Source of the DNA: Diphasiastrum complanatum
Taxonomy: Eukaryota; Streptophyta; Lycopodiopsida; Lycopodiales; Lycopodiaceae
Length of the DNA: 64,000 bases
Direction: 5' to 3'
Assembly (NCBI GenBank): GCA_029204225.1
Contig: CM055095.1
Span: 19,863,450 to 19,927,449 of the forward strand
Each line of letters starts with the position of its first letter. Within the stretch, counting starts at the first letter, position 1. Below, one piece after another: positions 33,443-44,876 of the stretch. The notes under the pieces are model-generated. The model was not told the DNA's origin. It ran no database searches and saw only the letters and a program-made list of their open reading frames with translations. The translations under genes and the position numbers were made by a program.

Positions 33443-34380
33443 TTGGCTTTTAGTAAAGGGAAAAAACCCATGGAGGTGGAGGAGCAAGAACAATTCGCCG
33501 AAGAACTCGACGAATTGGTTACCAAGGAGCAATATCTCCACTTGGTAACAGAGGTGGATGAGTTGAAACTGGCTCTCGCCAATTTCAAATCCAGTGTGGA
33601 CGACTCGTTCGCCGAACTCAAAGGTTTAATTTTGAGCTCTGCAAAAGGAAGCCTTTCTTCCACTTCTCAGTTATCCCCTTCTCCCCTTCCATCAGTTTCG
33701 GGTGAGCCTATGCGGTCTCATCCCAGTGTCTTTAAAGACTTAAAGCCTCCAGAGAAGGATAGAAACGCAGATATTCTACATATCTTCCTCAGCAAATGGA
33801 AGAACATCCATGCTCTTAAACAGACCCCTGAGCATTTGCAAGCTATTGAGGCCAGTCTTTCCCTAGGGTCCATGGCCTATAAGTGGTGGTTAAACCTCCA
33901 GGAGATTGGGCAGACTCCCCGGTCATGGAAGGCTTTTGAAGAAGCGTTCCTAAGAGAATTTCTGCCAGAAAATGAACTTGATAGAGCTTGGGAAGCCTGG
34001 GAAAAAACAATAATGGACAAATCCTTAATCCAATATATCTCGTAGTATCGAGAAGCAATTTTAAAGATTAAAAATATGGATGACTATTAGAAAGTCAGAG
34101 GATTTGTCTGTGGCCTTAAAGATGAATATAAAGTAGAGTCCAGAGAAACTCACCTACTACCGTAGAGCAAGCTCTCAGATATACTCAAATCTATGATGAT
34201 TCAGTGGGTAGGAAGAAGGCGAGACAACAGCCTCTTTCTGAGCAACCTCCTTAGAAAGATTTCCAATTTAAAAAGAAATTTTTAAAAAGATAAAAAGAAG
34301 ATAAAGTTAAGAGTGAAGCTTCTCAGAAACACCCATCGCTCATATAGCCCTTAAAACTAGAAGATTTTGAGAAAGCCAAA
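33443..34380 (+). pseudogene. Gypsy gag (capsid region)
   Basis: Starts MAFSKGKKPMEVEEQ, then a coiled-coil-like EYLHLVTEVDELKLAL-type segment (QYLHLVTEVDELKLALANF). The capsid core carries SLGSMAYKWWLNLQEIGQ and WKAFEEAFLREFLPENELDR, the retrotransposon gag motif. Stops at 34043 (TAG) and 34088 (TAG), and a one-base frame change near 34160, interrupt it before the zinc knuckle. Capsid would form the particle shell. Confidence 0.9.
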
Positions 34381-34389
34381 CAAGAACGT

Positions 34390-35085
34390 TTGTGCTTTGT
34401 GTGCATGGGCAAGGGACACACAGTCGGACAGTGTCCCAAGGGGCCATTCACTAAAAAAGAAAAGAAAGATAAAAAACAAGTTCATCTTGTTCAGATAGTA
34501 AGTTTCTCAAGTGACTCGGCAGCTTCCGAGATAAAAGTGTTTCATGAAGACCATGAACATTGTTGCCAATTAACTTCTGCAATGCTAGCGAGACCCTTCA
34601 GCTTTGGGCCGCATGACCTAGTACGTATGCATAGGAAAGTTGGCAACCAGTCAGTCAGAGTCATGGTTGATGATGGGGCAACTCATAATTTCATCAACTA
34701 CACCCTAGTTAAAAAATGCAGACTTCCAGAAGTACCTAGTCAGCATAGGTACATGGTTTCTTTAGCTAAGGGTGAGGACAAGAAAATTTGGGAAACTATG
34801 GTAAGTAATTTAACTATTGGTATTTAGGGATATCAAGATGAAATAAACGTTCAAATAATGCACTTGGATCGCACAGACATTGTTCTCGAGAGAGATTGGC
34901 TCTACAGCTTAGGACCTTCCCTCCACAAAAATTATCAAGAGAACACCCTCAGCTTTCAGCATAAAGGCAGAGAGATCCAGTTGCAGGGGGAGCATGATGT
35001 TCCCAACAGTCCTATGGTCTGCAGTTCAAAGCACTGTCAGTTAATCGGAGATAACGGCCATCAGGTATTCTTATGTGACCTTTAG
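34390..35085 (+). pseudogene. Gypsy zinc knuckle and aspartic protease
   Basis: LCFVCMGKGHTVGQCPKGP is a CCHC knuckle. The protease reads VRVMVDDGATHNFINYTLVK (DDGAT for the usual DSGAT) and ends with DIVLERDWLYSLGP, the conserved flap/C-terminal motif (I-L-G.-W.). A TAG at 34825-34827 lies inside the protease. Role: cleavage of the polyprotein. Confidence 0.9.
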
Positions 35086-35139
35086 TTTATTCCAGAAGTT
35101 TCTATTTCTAGTTCTTTACAACAGAAAGTAAATAAACTA

Positions 35140-35926
35140 GAAACTTTATTGTCTAAATTTAAAGATGTTTTTCCTGAAGATTTATCGCATGGTTTACCAC
35201 CTAGCAGAGATGTAGATCATGTAATAAACCTAGTGCCAGGTACATCACCTGTTTCTAAACCTCCGTATCAAGTCAGCCGAACAGAGGATGAAGAAATAAC
35301 TAGGCAGTTAACAAATTATCTTGAGAAAGGCCAAATTTAGACCAGTAGTTCACCATGGGCCTCACCAGTCCTATTGGTGAAAAAGAAGGAGGGGTCTATG
35401 CGTCTTTGCGTAGATTATAGAGCCCTCAATAAAGTCACAATTAAGAATAAGTACCCAATGCCTCGGGCAGACGAGTTGTTTGATCAACTCGACGGGGCTA
35501 AAATTTTTCAGTAAAATTGACCTTAGATCGGGATATCATCAAGTCCGTATGAAGTCGGAAGATGTCTCGAAAACAGCGTTTAGGACTCGTCATGCTCATT
35601 ATGAGTTTAAGGTGATGCCATTTGGGCTCACAAATGCTCCAGCTACCTTTATGACCTTGATGAACAGTGTTCTCAAACCATACTTGGGTAAGTTTGTAGT
35701 CGTATTTTTAGATGACATCATCATGTACAGTAAACTGAGGAAGGAGCATCTTAAACACCTCAAAAAGGTCTTTCGACTGCTTAGAAAGCATAAGCTTTAT
35801 GCTAAGAAACCTAAGTGTGAATTCTTCGTTGAAGAAGTAGCTTATTTGGGTCACATTATCTCGGCAGATGTGATTAAGATGGACCCCAATAAGGTTAAAG
35901 CCATACTCAGTTGGCTGAGACCTTAG
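35140..35926 (+). pseudogene. Gypsy reverse transcriptase
   Basis: Contains KFKDVFPEDLSHGLPPSRDV, then [70 protein letters not shown] and [12 protein letters not shown] (FLDD active site), then [21 protein letters not shown] at 35338 and a one-base frame change near 35500 break it. All RT blocks are otherwise intact, so this is the best preserved gypsy RT in the window. Confidence 0.95.
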
Positions 35927-35989
35927 AATCTTTTAGAGCTTCAGATCTTTCTAGGTTTTTGCAAGATATTATAGACGATTTGTCAAGGA

Positions 35990-36518
35990 ATATGCTCAGA
36001 TAGCAGTTCCTATGACAAATCTTCTTAAGGGGAAGGGAAAGGAGTTCATTTGGGAGTCCGCACAACAGGAGAGCTTTGATGCTCTCAAAACAGCCTTAGC
36101 TACAGCACCAGTTCTAAAAGTCGTCGACCCCAATCAGCCATTTGTGGTCGAAACAGATGCTGGCGACTTTGCAGTTGGTGCTGTACTAACTCAGAGTGAA
36201 CGACCAGTTGCGTTCGATAGTAAAGAACTCGAGCTAGCATAGACTAGGTACAGCGCCTATGAAAAGGAACTCTTCTCCATAGTTCATGCCCGTATGACTT
36301 GGAGGCATTATTTGTATGGTGCCAACTTTGAGGTTCGGACAGACCATGAAAGTCTCAAATACCTTTGCAATCAGTCTCAGCTCAGAGGTCGGAAAGCTCG
36401 TTGGGCAAAGTTAATGCAAGAGTTTGATATGTCTATCAGATATAGACGGGGGAAATTCAACACAGTAGCAGATGCACTTAGTAGAATGCCTATGATAAAC
36501 AAGCTGAGTTTTACTTAG
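35990..36518 (+). pseudogene. Gypsy RNase H
   Basis: Contains PFVVETDAGDFAVGAVLTQ (catalytic Asp), a stop at 36240, RYSAYEKELFSIVHA (Glu), YGANFEVRTDHESLKYLC (Asp) and GRKARWAKLMQEFD, then FNTVADALSR. It removes RNA from the RNA/DNA hybrid. The frame changes between RT and this domain, near 35940. Confidence 0.93.
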
Positions 36519-36559
36519 ATTCATAGTGAGTTACTCGAGTCCTTGAGAGGGAAGTGCCA

Positions 36560-37548
36560 GCATGATGCATTCTTCTCTACTATTTGGATCTCAGTCCAGA
36601 GCAGACAGTTACAGACTCCAGAACCAGTTCCCGGGGCTGGTGCCAGTTCATCCAAGAATACGGCAACTTCTGTTGAGAATGATGAGTCGGAGTATACGTC
36701 AGCTGACATTGAGGACTCTTGAGCTTGTATTACCCAAGCAAACCGTAGTGGTTGAGGGTAAGTTGACTCAAGGATTCAAATGGAAACAGTATTCCATTCA
36801 GGATGAGTACTTGCTCTATAGAGATAGAGTATGTGTCCCCAATTCAGAGGATTATAGGCAGCAGGTCCTATATGAGTGTCATGACAGTCCTAGTGCGGGG
36901 CACCCAGGCATTCAAAAGACCTATGAGCTTCTTTGTAGGCAATTCTTCTGGCCCAGTATGAAAAAGGACGTCCAGCATTATGTAACCAGTTACCAGAAAT
37001 GTCAAGTAAATAAAACAGAGCTTTGAAAGGTAGCTTGGTTGTTACAGCCCTTAGATATACCAGCTGGTAAATGGGAGAGTATCTCCATGGATTTTATAGT
37101 AGGCCTGCCTAAAACCTAAAGGGGTAATGACGCTATTTGGGTCACAATTGACCGTCTGACCAAAATGGCTCACTTTATTCCGACCAAAACAACCGTTAGA
37201 GCTCCAAAGTTAGCGAGGTTGTTTGTAGATGGGCTATTTAAATTGTACGGTCTACCTTCCGGCATAGTCAGCGACCGGGACAGTAAGTTTAATGGAAATT
37301 TTTGGAGGGCAGTATTCCATCATCTCCATACTAAACTTAACATGAGCACTACTGACCATCCACAGACGGACGATCAAACAGAAAGAGTAAATCAGGTGCT
37401 GGAGGATATGCTTTGTGCATACGTCAGCAAAAAGCAGACTAATTGGGAGGAGTATCTCTCGATATTAGAGTTTGCTTATAACAGTACCAAACATTCAGCT
37501 ACGGGATACAGCCCATTTATGTTGATCACCCACAACTATAGGGTTTAA
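36560..37548 (+). pseudogene. Gypsy integrase, C-terminally truncated
   Basis: The HHCC region reads YECHDSPSAGHPGIQKTYEL and YVTSYQKCQVNK, with the first zinc Cys changed to Tyr at 36991-36993. The core has ISMDFIVGLP (Asp), IVSDRDSKFNGNFW (Asp), STTDHPQTDDQTERVNQ (Glu) and LEFAYNSTKHSATGYSPF. Stops lie at 37024 (TGA) and 37117 (TAA). The domain ends at about 37548, at the deletion joint with the truncated 3' LTR. Confidence 0.92.
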
Positions 37549-37562
37549 ACAAGAAAAAGTTA

Positions 37563-37666
37563 AGGCCTCACACTGGGCTAGGAGGGGCTTGCTCCATATC
37601 AAGGAGTAGGCAAGGTTGGGTGGATCAGTTAGTGTTTGCCCTACTATGGTGTTGAGACCTCTAACA
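37563..37666 (+). repeat. Truncated 3' LTR of the gypsy element
   Basis: The last 104 bases of the LTR, ending CTAACA, followed by target duplication CACCC (37667-37671). The left edge is a deletion joint. Confidence 0.92.
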
Positions 37667-37699
37667 CACCCATAAGGCTCGCCACCCAGCAAGACCAAA

Positions 37700-39050
37700 A
37701 GGGAAGGAGAATGTTGTGGGTGGGGGGGTAAAGGCTCCACTCTCATCATTAGCTTGTTTTGGCCTAGCCTCATTGTGTTGAACTCTCAAACTTCCTAAGC
37801 CAATTTGTAGCCAAACACCTTAGTGCGTCATGGACCCCGCTATGCCCTCGAGTGAAGGACCGTCTTCACCACCTCCCCTCCCGAGTTAGTTACCGTACAG
37901 CTTGTATAGGCTTTAAACACCCCTTGTTTAACCCGGAATTCTTTTCGGGAGAAAAGAAGGACCGACATCCTAACATGATGCTTTTTTGGTTGGATTGGTG
38001 GAATAGCCATTTTTCCATGCACGATCCTCCTGATAGCACGAAGATCGCTTCTGCCCTTATGTTTTTACACGGTAAGGCGTACACATGGTGGCAGGATCTG
38101 CAGGATAGGGATGATACCTCTACCACTTGGGATGATTTTCAGGAAGCCTTTAAAGCGCTTTCCTGCCGGTCCTGGATGATTTTGAGCATTGGCGGCGTTT
38201 CACCACCATGGAGATGGGTAGTAGGCCGTTAGACGCCTAAGTACAGGAGTTCCAGGAAGTCTTATCTCGATTCACTTCGCAAATCGACCCTGTTCTAATA
38301 AAATTACAATTTATTTTGGGGCTTCCAAAAGAATTTCAACTTGAAGTGCGGCGCAACCAACCGTAGAGAATCGAAGATGTTATTCGCTTTGCAAAGATCT
38401 TCGATGACACCCACATTGGCTCTCGTAAGGAGCAAAGTTTGCCCAAGGCTGAACATAAAGAAAATAAAATTTTCAAGAAGCGGGGCAAGGACAGGACGGA
38501 CACCAATTTCCAGGTGGGAAAAAGTGCGTGAAGTTAGATCGCGATGACTATGACAAGGCGAGGACTGGCGGCTTGTGTATCTCCTACATGGAGAAGGGGC
38601 ATCTTTCAAAAGACTACCCAAAGAAACAAAAGAAATTTTGGGGGCATCCTAAATCCTTCAAGGCGCCAAGTAATTCTAGTATTTCTTTTGTTGATTTATC
38701 CTTTAAGGATGACACTAATTGTAAGATTGGCTATTTTTGGCCCCCACAACCTCATTCATATGAATGGGTTCATAGGATGCCAAGCTATGACTGTTCTTTT
38801 TTATGATGGTGCTACACATAACTTTATAGATGCTAAATTGGTGCAGAAACTCAAGGCGGCCATCGTGCCAAGTAATCATTTGTATGTGGTGAAAATGGCG
38901 TAGGGTGAAGATCAACAAGCTTGGGACCAGCTTGTTCCTCAGTTGCCGCTCAAGATTCAAGATTATGTCGAATCGCTTGATTTTCATATTATGAATTTAG
39001 ATAGCAAAGACATAATCTTAGGAAAGGAGTGGTTTGCCATGAAGCGTGGG
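37700..39050 (+). pseudogene. Second gypsy element: gag, degenerate knuckle and protease
   Basis: Gag at 37852-38350 reads HPLFNPEFFSGEKKDRHPNM, SALMFLHGKAYTWWQDLQDR and WDDFQEAFKAL, a gypsy gag. The knuckle at about 38560-38620 reads CISYMEKGHLSKDYPKK, with two Cys replaced by Tyr. The protease reads FYDGATHNFIDAKLVQKL and MNLDSKDIILGKEW. It breaks off at about 39040, exactly where a copia gag reading begins. Confidence 0.85.
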
Positions 39051-39364
39051 AAAGACTAAAACAGAAGTACGAAGTGAGGACTGACGCTTCGGTGATGCAC
39101 CTACACAATCAGTTGCAATCTATGCAATGGGATGGCAATCAGTTGGATCAGCATTTCGAGAGGATCAGAACGATCTTCGCTCAACTTGTTGCATCTGGAC
39201 AAGAGCACCAGGTCCTTGCAACACAACAACTGATGTACATCATGAAAACTCTACCTACGTCCTATCAGCCACTGAGAATGCTAATTATGAACTTACCAGA
39301 CATGACATTCGAGCAAGCTATCAGTCTTGTTGTTGATGAGAGACGAAGGAGAAGGAAGCAGTGA
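39038..39364 (+). pseudogene. Copia gag (UBN2) fragment inside the gypsy remnant
   Basis: The frame reads CHEAWERLKQKYEVRTDASV, HLHNQLQSMQWDGNQLDQHF, MYIMKTLPTSYQPLRML and MTFEQAISLVVDERRR, the core of copia UBN2 gag. It has no start, knuckle or LTR of its own. It sits between gypsy protease (to 39050) and gypsy RT (from 39660), all in plus orientation. Confidence 0.85.
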
Positions 39365-39399
39365 CCGGAAGAAAGCTCTTTTTACAATGAGACATTTTT

Positions 39400-40010
39400 G
39401 TATGATGGCTCATTTGTTGAACTTAAAGGCAATATGAATAGGCCTTCTAATCCTGTTGTATCTGCTTCAGAAGTTGTTGAATATTGAAAGACTATGAAAA
39501 TAAAGTTTATCTTTGCTTTCTTAAAGATGAAATTTCTGTGGACGATTATGCTATTCAGAGTCTAAATATTGATTTGTCGCATATGCCTTTGAATGTGCCT
39601 TTAAATAACGTTTAAGTGTTAATTCACCTGAAGGTTGGGTATTTTACAAACCTAGGCAAGAATTTAGCGATATATTCTTGAAAAACTGCCTGATGCTCCC
39701 CAAAGGAGTGTCGACCATTAGATAGAGTCACTTCCTAATAGCCAACATGTATTTCTTTTTCCATACATGGTTAAGAAAGAGGATGAAATTTCTAAGCAAT
39801 TATAGGAGCTCTTAGGATGGGCCACATTCGGCCTAGTAATTTCCCTTGGGGAGCACATCCCTTTGGTTAGTAAAAAGGATGGAGGCACATGTTTGTGTGG
39901 TGATTTTAAAAGTTAAATTATTTAACCATCAAGAATAGATACCCCTTACCTAGGATGGATGATCTAATGGATCGTCTGAATGGAGCTAAGTATTTATGAA
40001 GGTTCTTTGA
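39400..40010 (+). pseudogene. Gypsy protease-RT junction and RT N-terminus
   Basis: Contains weak matches such as LEKLPDAPQRSVDH, IESLPNSQHVFLF, VKKEDEISKQL, VSKKDGGTCLCGDFKS and MDDLMDRLNGAKY, the start of gypsy RT (palm and fingers). Stops and frame changes are dense. RT ends at about 40010 and the rest is gone. Confidence 0.8.
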
Positions 40011-41619
40011 AGTTTAACAATTCTTTAGCATCAAGATTTGAATCTCCTATTTCATATTCAGAAAAGTAGAATAGGTACTATGCGGATGGTTTTTGTACAA
40101 AAGACTCTGCAATTCAAGTTCCAGGTATTTGTTATGTTAACTCCTTTGGGTCTATCAAAAAGTTCACGGAAAACTAAGATTTGATATATGCAAAAACTAC
40201 GTTGGCATAGCAACTGCTCATTATCGATGCAGTGATTTGACACATTTCCATAGAAAATTTTTAACCTTGATAGAATCCAACAAGCATTGTTGCCCCCAAA
40301 CTGGACCACATTGTACCCGAAACATTCTACATAAATGAATGAACTGCCCTTAATAAATGCTTTAATTTGATACCAATATTGCCCACACAAATTTTTTTTT
40401 TTGTGTTTTTGACCACATTTCGAAATGCGTTTTCAGAAACGCAGTGCAACTATGGTATATGGAGTAACGAGTAAATACAAGCAAGTGATATAGTGAGAGA
40501 GAGTGGAAAGAATAAGCATCTCCATGCAAACCATTGAGGTGTAAAAAAGAGTTTGTTGATCTAAAAAAACCGTATCCTTACCTCCATGTCAAAAATGCAC
40601 TTAGGTATGGGAACTCATACCTGAATAGATGCATCCTCTTGAAATGATGTCGTACTATCTCTACACGTGTATGTCCTCCTTGAAGGTCATAAAAAGGGTC
40701 TTCTTTAAGAAATTGTACAACAATTCTCACATCATTTGGAGAGTAGAGATAGGTTTTATGCTTTGTGTTATTGTATTCTAGTGAGCATTTAATACAATAA
40801 GACGTTCGAAAGAGTATTGTATTGACTTTGTGTAGAGTGGAGTGAATAACAAAAAGGAGCTGTTGTGTTCGCTTTAGCAGCGATTTCAGCCACATTGAAA
40901 TTTGATTCATCACTGGAACATTTTGCTGAGAACAGATGTATGCTAGTCGCATTTCTTACATACAATTAGCTTGCTGAAACAGAACTAATTATGAGCTAAA
41001 AGTGGGCACACCTCCAGCCAAGAGGAGGGCGGCCTAACAACGTCATAAAGTGATGAAAAAAACTTCATTTCTTGCTTTGTGGATCAGCAATGGTCTACAA
41101 GAGGCTAAATTATTGTGTTTCTCAGGTGAGAAAAGCATGCATGTATACCATAGAACTCTATTCACATGTGAAAGTGAAACAGCCAACAAAGTAGTAGAGA
41201 TAGTTCCTTACAAAAATGTCATAGAACCATTGTCCAAACAGGCATACTCCTCTGCTAGGAATGTGGCTTGGCAGAGAGAGGAGGAGAGTAGCGAGGGGAA
41301 GAAGAGAGAACAGAAGAGAAGAGAAGAGAGGATGGAGGAATGGCTGTATATGACGTCATATATAAATCTCCTCTGGTTCCTCTCTTTAGGTTAGTAGAGG
41401 TGGCTTTTGGAGAAGCCACCTAGTAGCTTGTGGAGGAAGTCAGCATTTCTGTTCATCGGATCGTATGCATCGGATCTCGGCCATCGAATGTGAACCAATT
41501 GAATCATGAAGAGGTATTTGAGTAAAAAAGGCCATTTCTTAATGAACTTTGAAGTTCTGACCGTAAATGCCATAAAAAAGTTTAGTACTGGTAGAGTGGG
41601 ATAACACTAGATACTATCC
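40011..41619. other. Region upstream of the PotD-like gene, no exon recognised
   Basis: Expected to hold the N-terminal exon or the end of a long intron of the next gene. I found no sequence matching its missing N-terminus. A 114-codon ORF at 41050-41394 ends in a low-complexity Glu/Lys/Arg tract and is not supported. Confidence 0.4.

Positions 41620-41621
<2 letters not shown>

Positions 41622-41674
<53 letters not shown>
41622..41674. repeat. (GA)n microsatellite, about 26 units
   Basis: GA run of 53 bases ending 23 bases before the likely first exon of the PotD-like gene. An ATG at 41620 opens a frame through it (poly Arg-Glu) that continues in phase into the exon. Confidence 0.97.
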
Positions 41675-41676
<2 letters not shown>

Positions 41677-41697
41677 CTTTTTATATGTTTTGATGAG

Positions 41698-44440
41698 TTA
41701 TCGAATGATTTCTCTGTGTATGCTTATGCAACATCTCATGCAGCTAGGAAGGACATGGCTATTAGTGCAGCTGATGCTACAACCAGGATTGCTCGTCAGA
41801 AGGATAAAGAATTAGAACTAGCTTATGAAGAGTGGATGGCAAGACCTTATTCTTTGACGGTGCCACTTAAAATAGTGGCTCTTCGAGCATCAGTGCCCTA
41901 TGTATGGTTAAAGGTATGACAAGTGAAAACTGAAACCTGGTAGCCTTACCCAGAATTCTCACTAGCTATTGTATAAAATATTCAAGTAGTTCATTTTGTT
42001 GTTGGTTATTCCAAGTTTTAACATGATGAACTTTTCCAAGCTCACTGAGATATCTTTGGTTACATCAGGAATTTTTGCGATCACAAGGGAAAAGAACAAG
42101 GCTTTCTGTGGAGTTTCAGAGAAGTCTTAGAGACATGATAACAGACATGGTCTTGTCGTTGGAGAACAGCCAGCTGAAAAAACAATCTGTTATGGCAGCT
42201 GATCTTGTTACTGTTGGGGATGCCTGGCTAGGCAGTGCAATTATGGGGGGCTTAATTGAGCCAATCAGCAATATTAATGAGCTTGATTGGTTTCAGCACC
42301 TTGGGCCTAGATGGCAGGTCTGCTCTACTTTGGCTCAAATATATAATCCTGGAATCTTCTGAGCTATCTCTAGATTAGTGGACTTGGCTTGATGCTGATA
42401 TGTATCAAGAGTTGTGTATGGCTTTGCATGGCTGTACAAGTTCTTGCAAGCGCTTAGTGTTTCCACCTCGTTGTGTTGTCCAGAATTTCCTGAGGAGAGA
42501 TGAATCTGGTCAATTGGATCCGCAAGGCATGGTGTGGGCTGTGCCATATCGATGGGGTTGCACAGTAATCGCTTACAGGAAGGATAAATTCGCTAAAGCT
42601 AACCTTTCTTCCATCAAAGTGAGTTCCTTACATCCAAGCAGCACACGTTTTGGTCAGTGCCAATCTGAACTACTGAGGATGGCAGTCACAGGTCCTCTGA
42701 GCTTTTCATACAGTTGATTATGTATTACAGTCAGGCACACCTTTCAGTCTGTAAATTTCAGCCTTTTTAGTAGTAGAATGTGATCTGAGGACCTCCACGT
42801 TTTTTTTCCAAACAAACTACATTAAGCAGTTTTGTGAACTCAGATTTGAGAATAGGGGGCCCTGATAAAGTTTCAGATTTGCAGTCTGTAGTTTTCTTCT
42901 TTGCTATACGTGCAAGAAGTGCACTTTTATAACAAATATTCATGATATGGAAAGCTTTCCTCAGTAATTAAGGATTTTTTCTCAGGATTGGCGAGACATT
43001 TGGAGACCTGAGCTTGCTGCAAAAGTGTCTATGGTGGATTCACCTAGGGAAGTGGTTGGTGCAGTCCTGAAGTCTTTAGGGGCTTCCTACAATTGCAAGA
43101 ATTTCAACAAAGAGGTTGTAGGAGGAAGAGAAGCTGTGAAGCAGCACTTTGCAGGTCTACAAAAGCAGGTCTTGTGCTTCTATTGACTCTTATTGTCTCT
43201 CTGAATTTTTTCAATGGGTCATCATCAGTAGTGTTGTATAATCTTGGAAAATTTTCTTTTTCAAGGTTTCAAAATACGCTATACAGAAATGTTGATTCTG
43301 CTTTGTAGGTGCGGATGTTTGATAGTAAAAACTATCTAAAAGCTTTGGGAGCTGGAGATGTTTGGGTTGCTGTTGGGTGGTCCAGTGATGTTATTCCCTT
43401 TGCTCGACGTATGTCAAACATTGCAGTTGTAGTGCCTAATTCAGGGTCCAGTCTTTGGGCTGACTTATGGGTATGAAAAGCTATTCAAAAATGCTGTGAG
43501 AACCCTTTTTTCATGTTTTATATATATCTCAAACATCACCATGTACAATATAATGTATCAGTTTTCTCGGAATTGAATTATATGTTGATAGTTGATTTTC
43601 TATGACCTAGGAGCAAGTTAGTTCTCCTTTGAAGTGAGTAGCCTTAGATGCATCACATCGATGTATACATGCCACCTTGTAGCTGTACAGCTTACTTTAT
43701 CACCATTTATTTGTAAGTGCTGTAAAATCATTTCGAAAGGTCCTGGATTGTAAGGAGCTTATTGTTACATTTTGGGTTAAACTTTACAGTATAGAGTTTA
43801 AGGTTGTTTTGTGGAAAGGTTACTGTATCTCCAGAGGATCTTATTCTCGTTCTTTTTTCTGTAAGACGTGAAGTATGACATCTGGACTGTAGTCAACTCT
43901 CATTTCATTAGAGTGAATGATACATTTTGACAGGCTATTCCTGCTGTAACAACCCTCAAAAGTGATAAGGTGGGAAGCAGAATACGGGGGCCTTCTCCAC
44001 TCACCTTTCAGTGGTTAGACTTCTGCTTGCAGCCAGCCCGAGCGTTGTCTTTCAAAGGAGGACTCTTCGCTGGAGATTCTCCTCTTTTACTAGCAAAACA
44101 AAACTGGTGCTGCATAAATTCTTGTGAGGAGTCAAAAGAAGATAGTCAAGCTAGTGCTTGTGAGGAGTCAAAAGAAGATAGTCAAGCTAGTGGAGAAGTT
44201 GTGGTCCCAAAGGCAAGTAACCAAATTACCCATGACAAGCTTGAAGGATTTATGTCTCAAGAAAGCATAGAACGAAGCGAGTTCATAGAGCCCCTTTCAA
44301 AGCAGGCTATGGATGACTATGAGTGGCTTCTGTCAGATAATCCGCAGGTTGAAGGGTGGCCAAATGATTTATGGGAGTTACTAAAAGGAGCTTTTCAATT
44401 GTCTTGGAGCAAGGTTCCTTCTGCTGGTGTAAGATTTTAA
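41698..44440 (+). CDS. PotD-like (spermidine/putrescine-binding) plant protein, 5' end not found
   Basis: Six exons by splice consensus: 41698-41913, 42069-42317, 42484-42618, 42986-43168, 43309-43470 and 43934-44440 (TAA). All introns are phase 0 with GT-AG ends, giving 483 codons. Landmarks include KIVALRASVPYVWLKEFL across the first junction, AWLGSAIMGGLIEPI, MVWAVPYRWGCTVIAYRKDK, VSMVDSPREVVGAVLKSLGA, GAGDVWVAVGWSSDVIPFAR, VVVPNSGSSLWADLW and SPLTFQWLDFCLQPARAL. These are type 2 periplasmic-binding-protein signatures, as in bacterial PotD. Plants have a single-copy nuclear homologue (Arabidopsis At1g31410), probably plastid-located; the ligand is inferred only. The last exon carries a 36-bp tandem repeat. 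Exon 1 may begin after the AG at 41696-41697, or its AG may lie in the GA run. N-terminal exons are missing or displaced by transposons. Confidence 0.85.
44121..44192 (+). repeat. In-frame 36-bp tandem duplication in the last exon
   Basis: Two perfect copies encode CEESKEDSQASA-type units (12 residues each) in an acidic, probably disordered segment between the solute-binding core and the conserved C-terminus. It preserves the frame. Confidence 0.95.
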
Positions 44441-44868
44441 GCCATTTTGTATTTCTCAGATTTATACTTCTTTGGTATAGATATCTTCTAATGACCTGAA
44501 AAAGTCCATGTCTGAAACTATTCAATACCAAGCAGCAGATTACAGATTGTAACCATATTGTGAGAACAATGAAATGTTACCAAGTTTTGCGCAATTCTGG
44601 AGATCTTGGGTAGCTGTGTTTCTTCGTCTGCCTCTGCTGCAAAGCTTCGAAAGAGAGATAGAGGATAGACTTTCTTGTGGCCTACTAATCATATATAACC
44701 TTAAATCACTGTGGGCCCATATGCTAGGGGCCGTAATAACACCTATCATATGACCCGTAACAAGAGGACATCTACTTTTCCCTACTAACGTAAACCTCTC
44801 ATTTCAATTTTAAATAAGTTCAGGCTGATTGGTTGACATCATGATTATTGCCATGGCAAGTGTTTTGA
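44441..44868. other. 3' flank of the PotD-like gene
   Basis: Expected 3' UTR and intergenic DNA. No gene or repeat boundary seen. Confidence 0.5.
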
Positions 44869-44876
44869 GTTTGAAT

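Larger units (their letters stand above)
32585..37666 (+). mobile_element. Ty3/gypsy LTR retrotransposon with truncated 3' LTR
   Basis: The 5' LTR (32585-32942, TGTTA…TAACA) is followed by an iMet primer site. Gag, zinc knuckle, protease, RT, RNase H and integrase follow in gypsy order. The last 104 bases of the LTR recur at 37563-37666. An exact 5-bp duplication CACCC flanks both outer ends (32580-32584 and 37667-37671), proving a single insertion. A post-insertion deletion removed the end of integrase, the polypurine tract and the first ~70% of the 3' LTR. At least seven in-frame stops and several frame changes kill the polyprotein. Confidence 0.95.

Noticed and set aside
41050-41394. Possible N-terminal exon of the PotD-like gene
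   Set aside because: Residues 60 onward are low complexity, no splice donor in the right phase leads to the exon at 41698, and no transit-peptide or conserved motif is seen.
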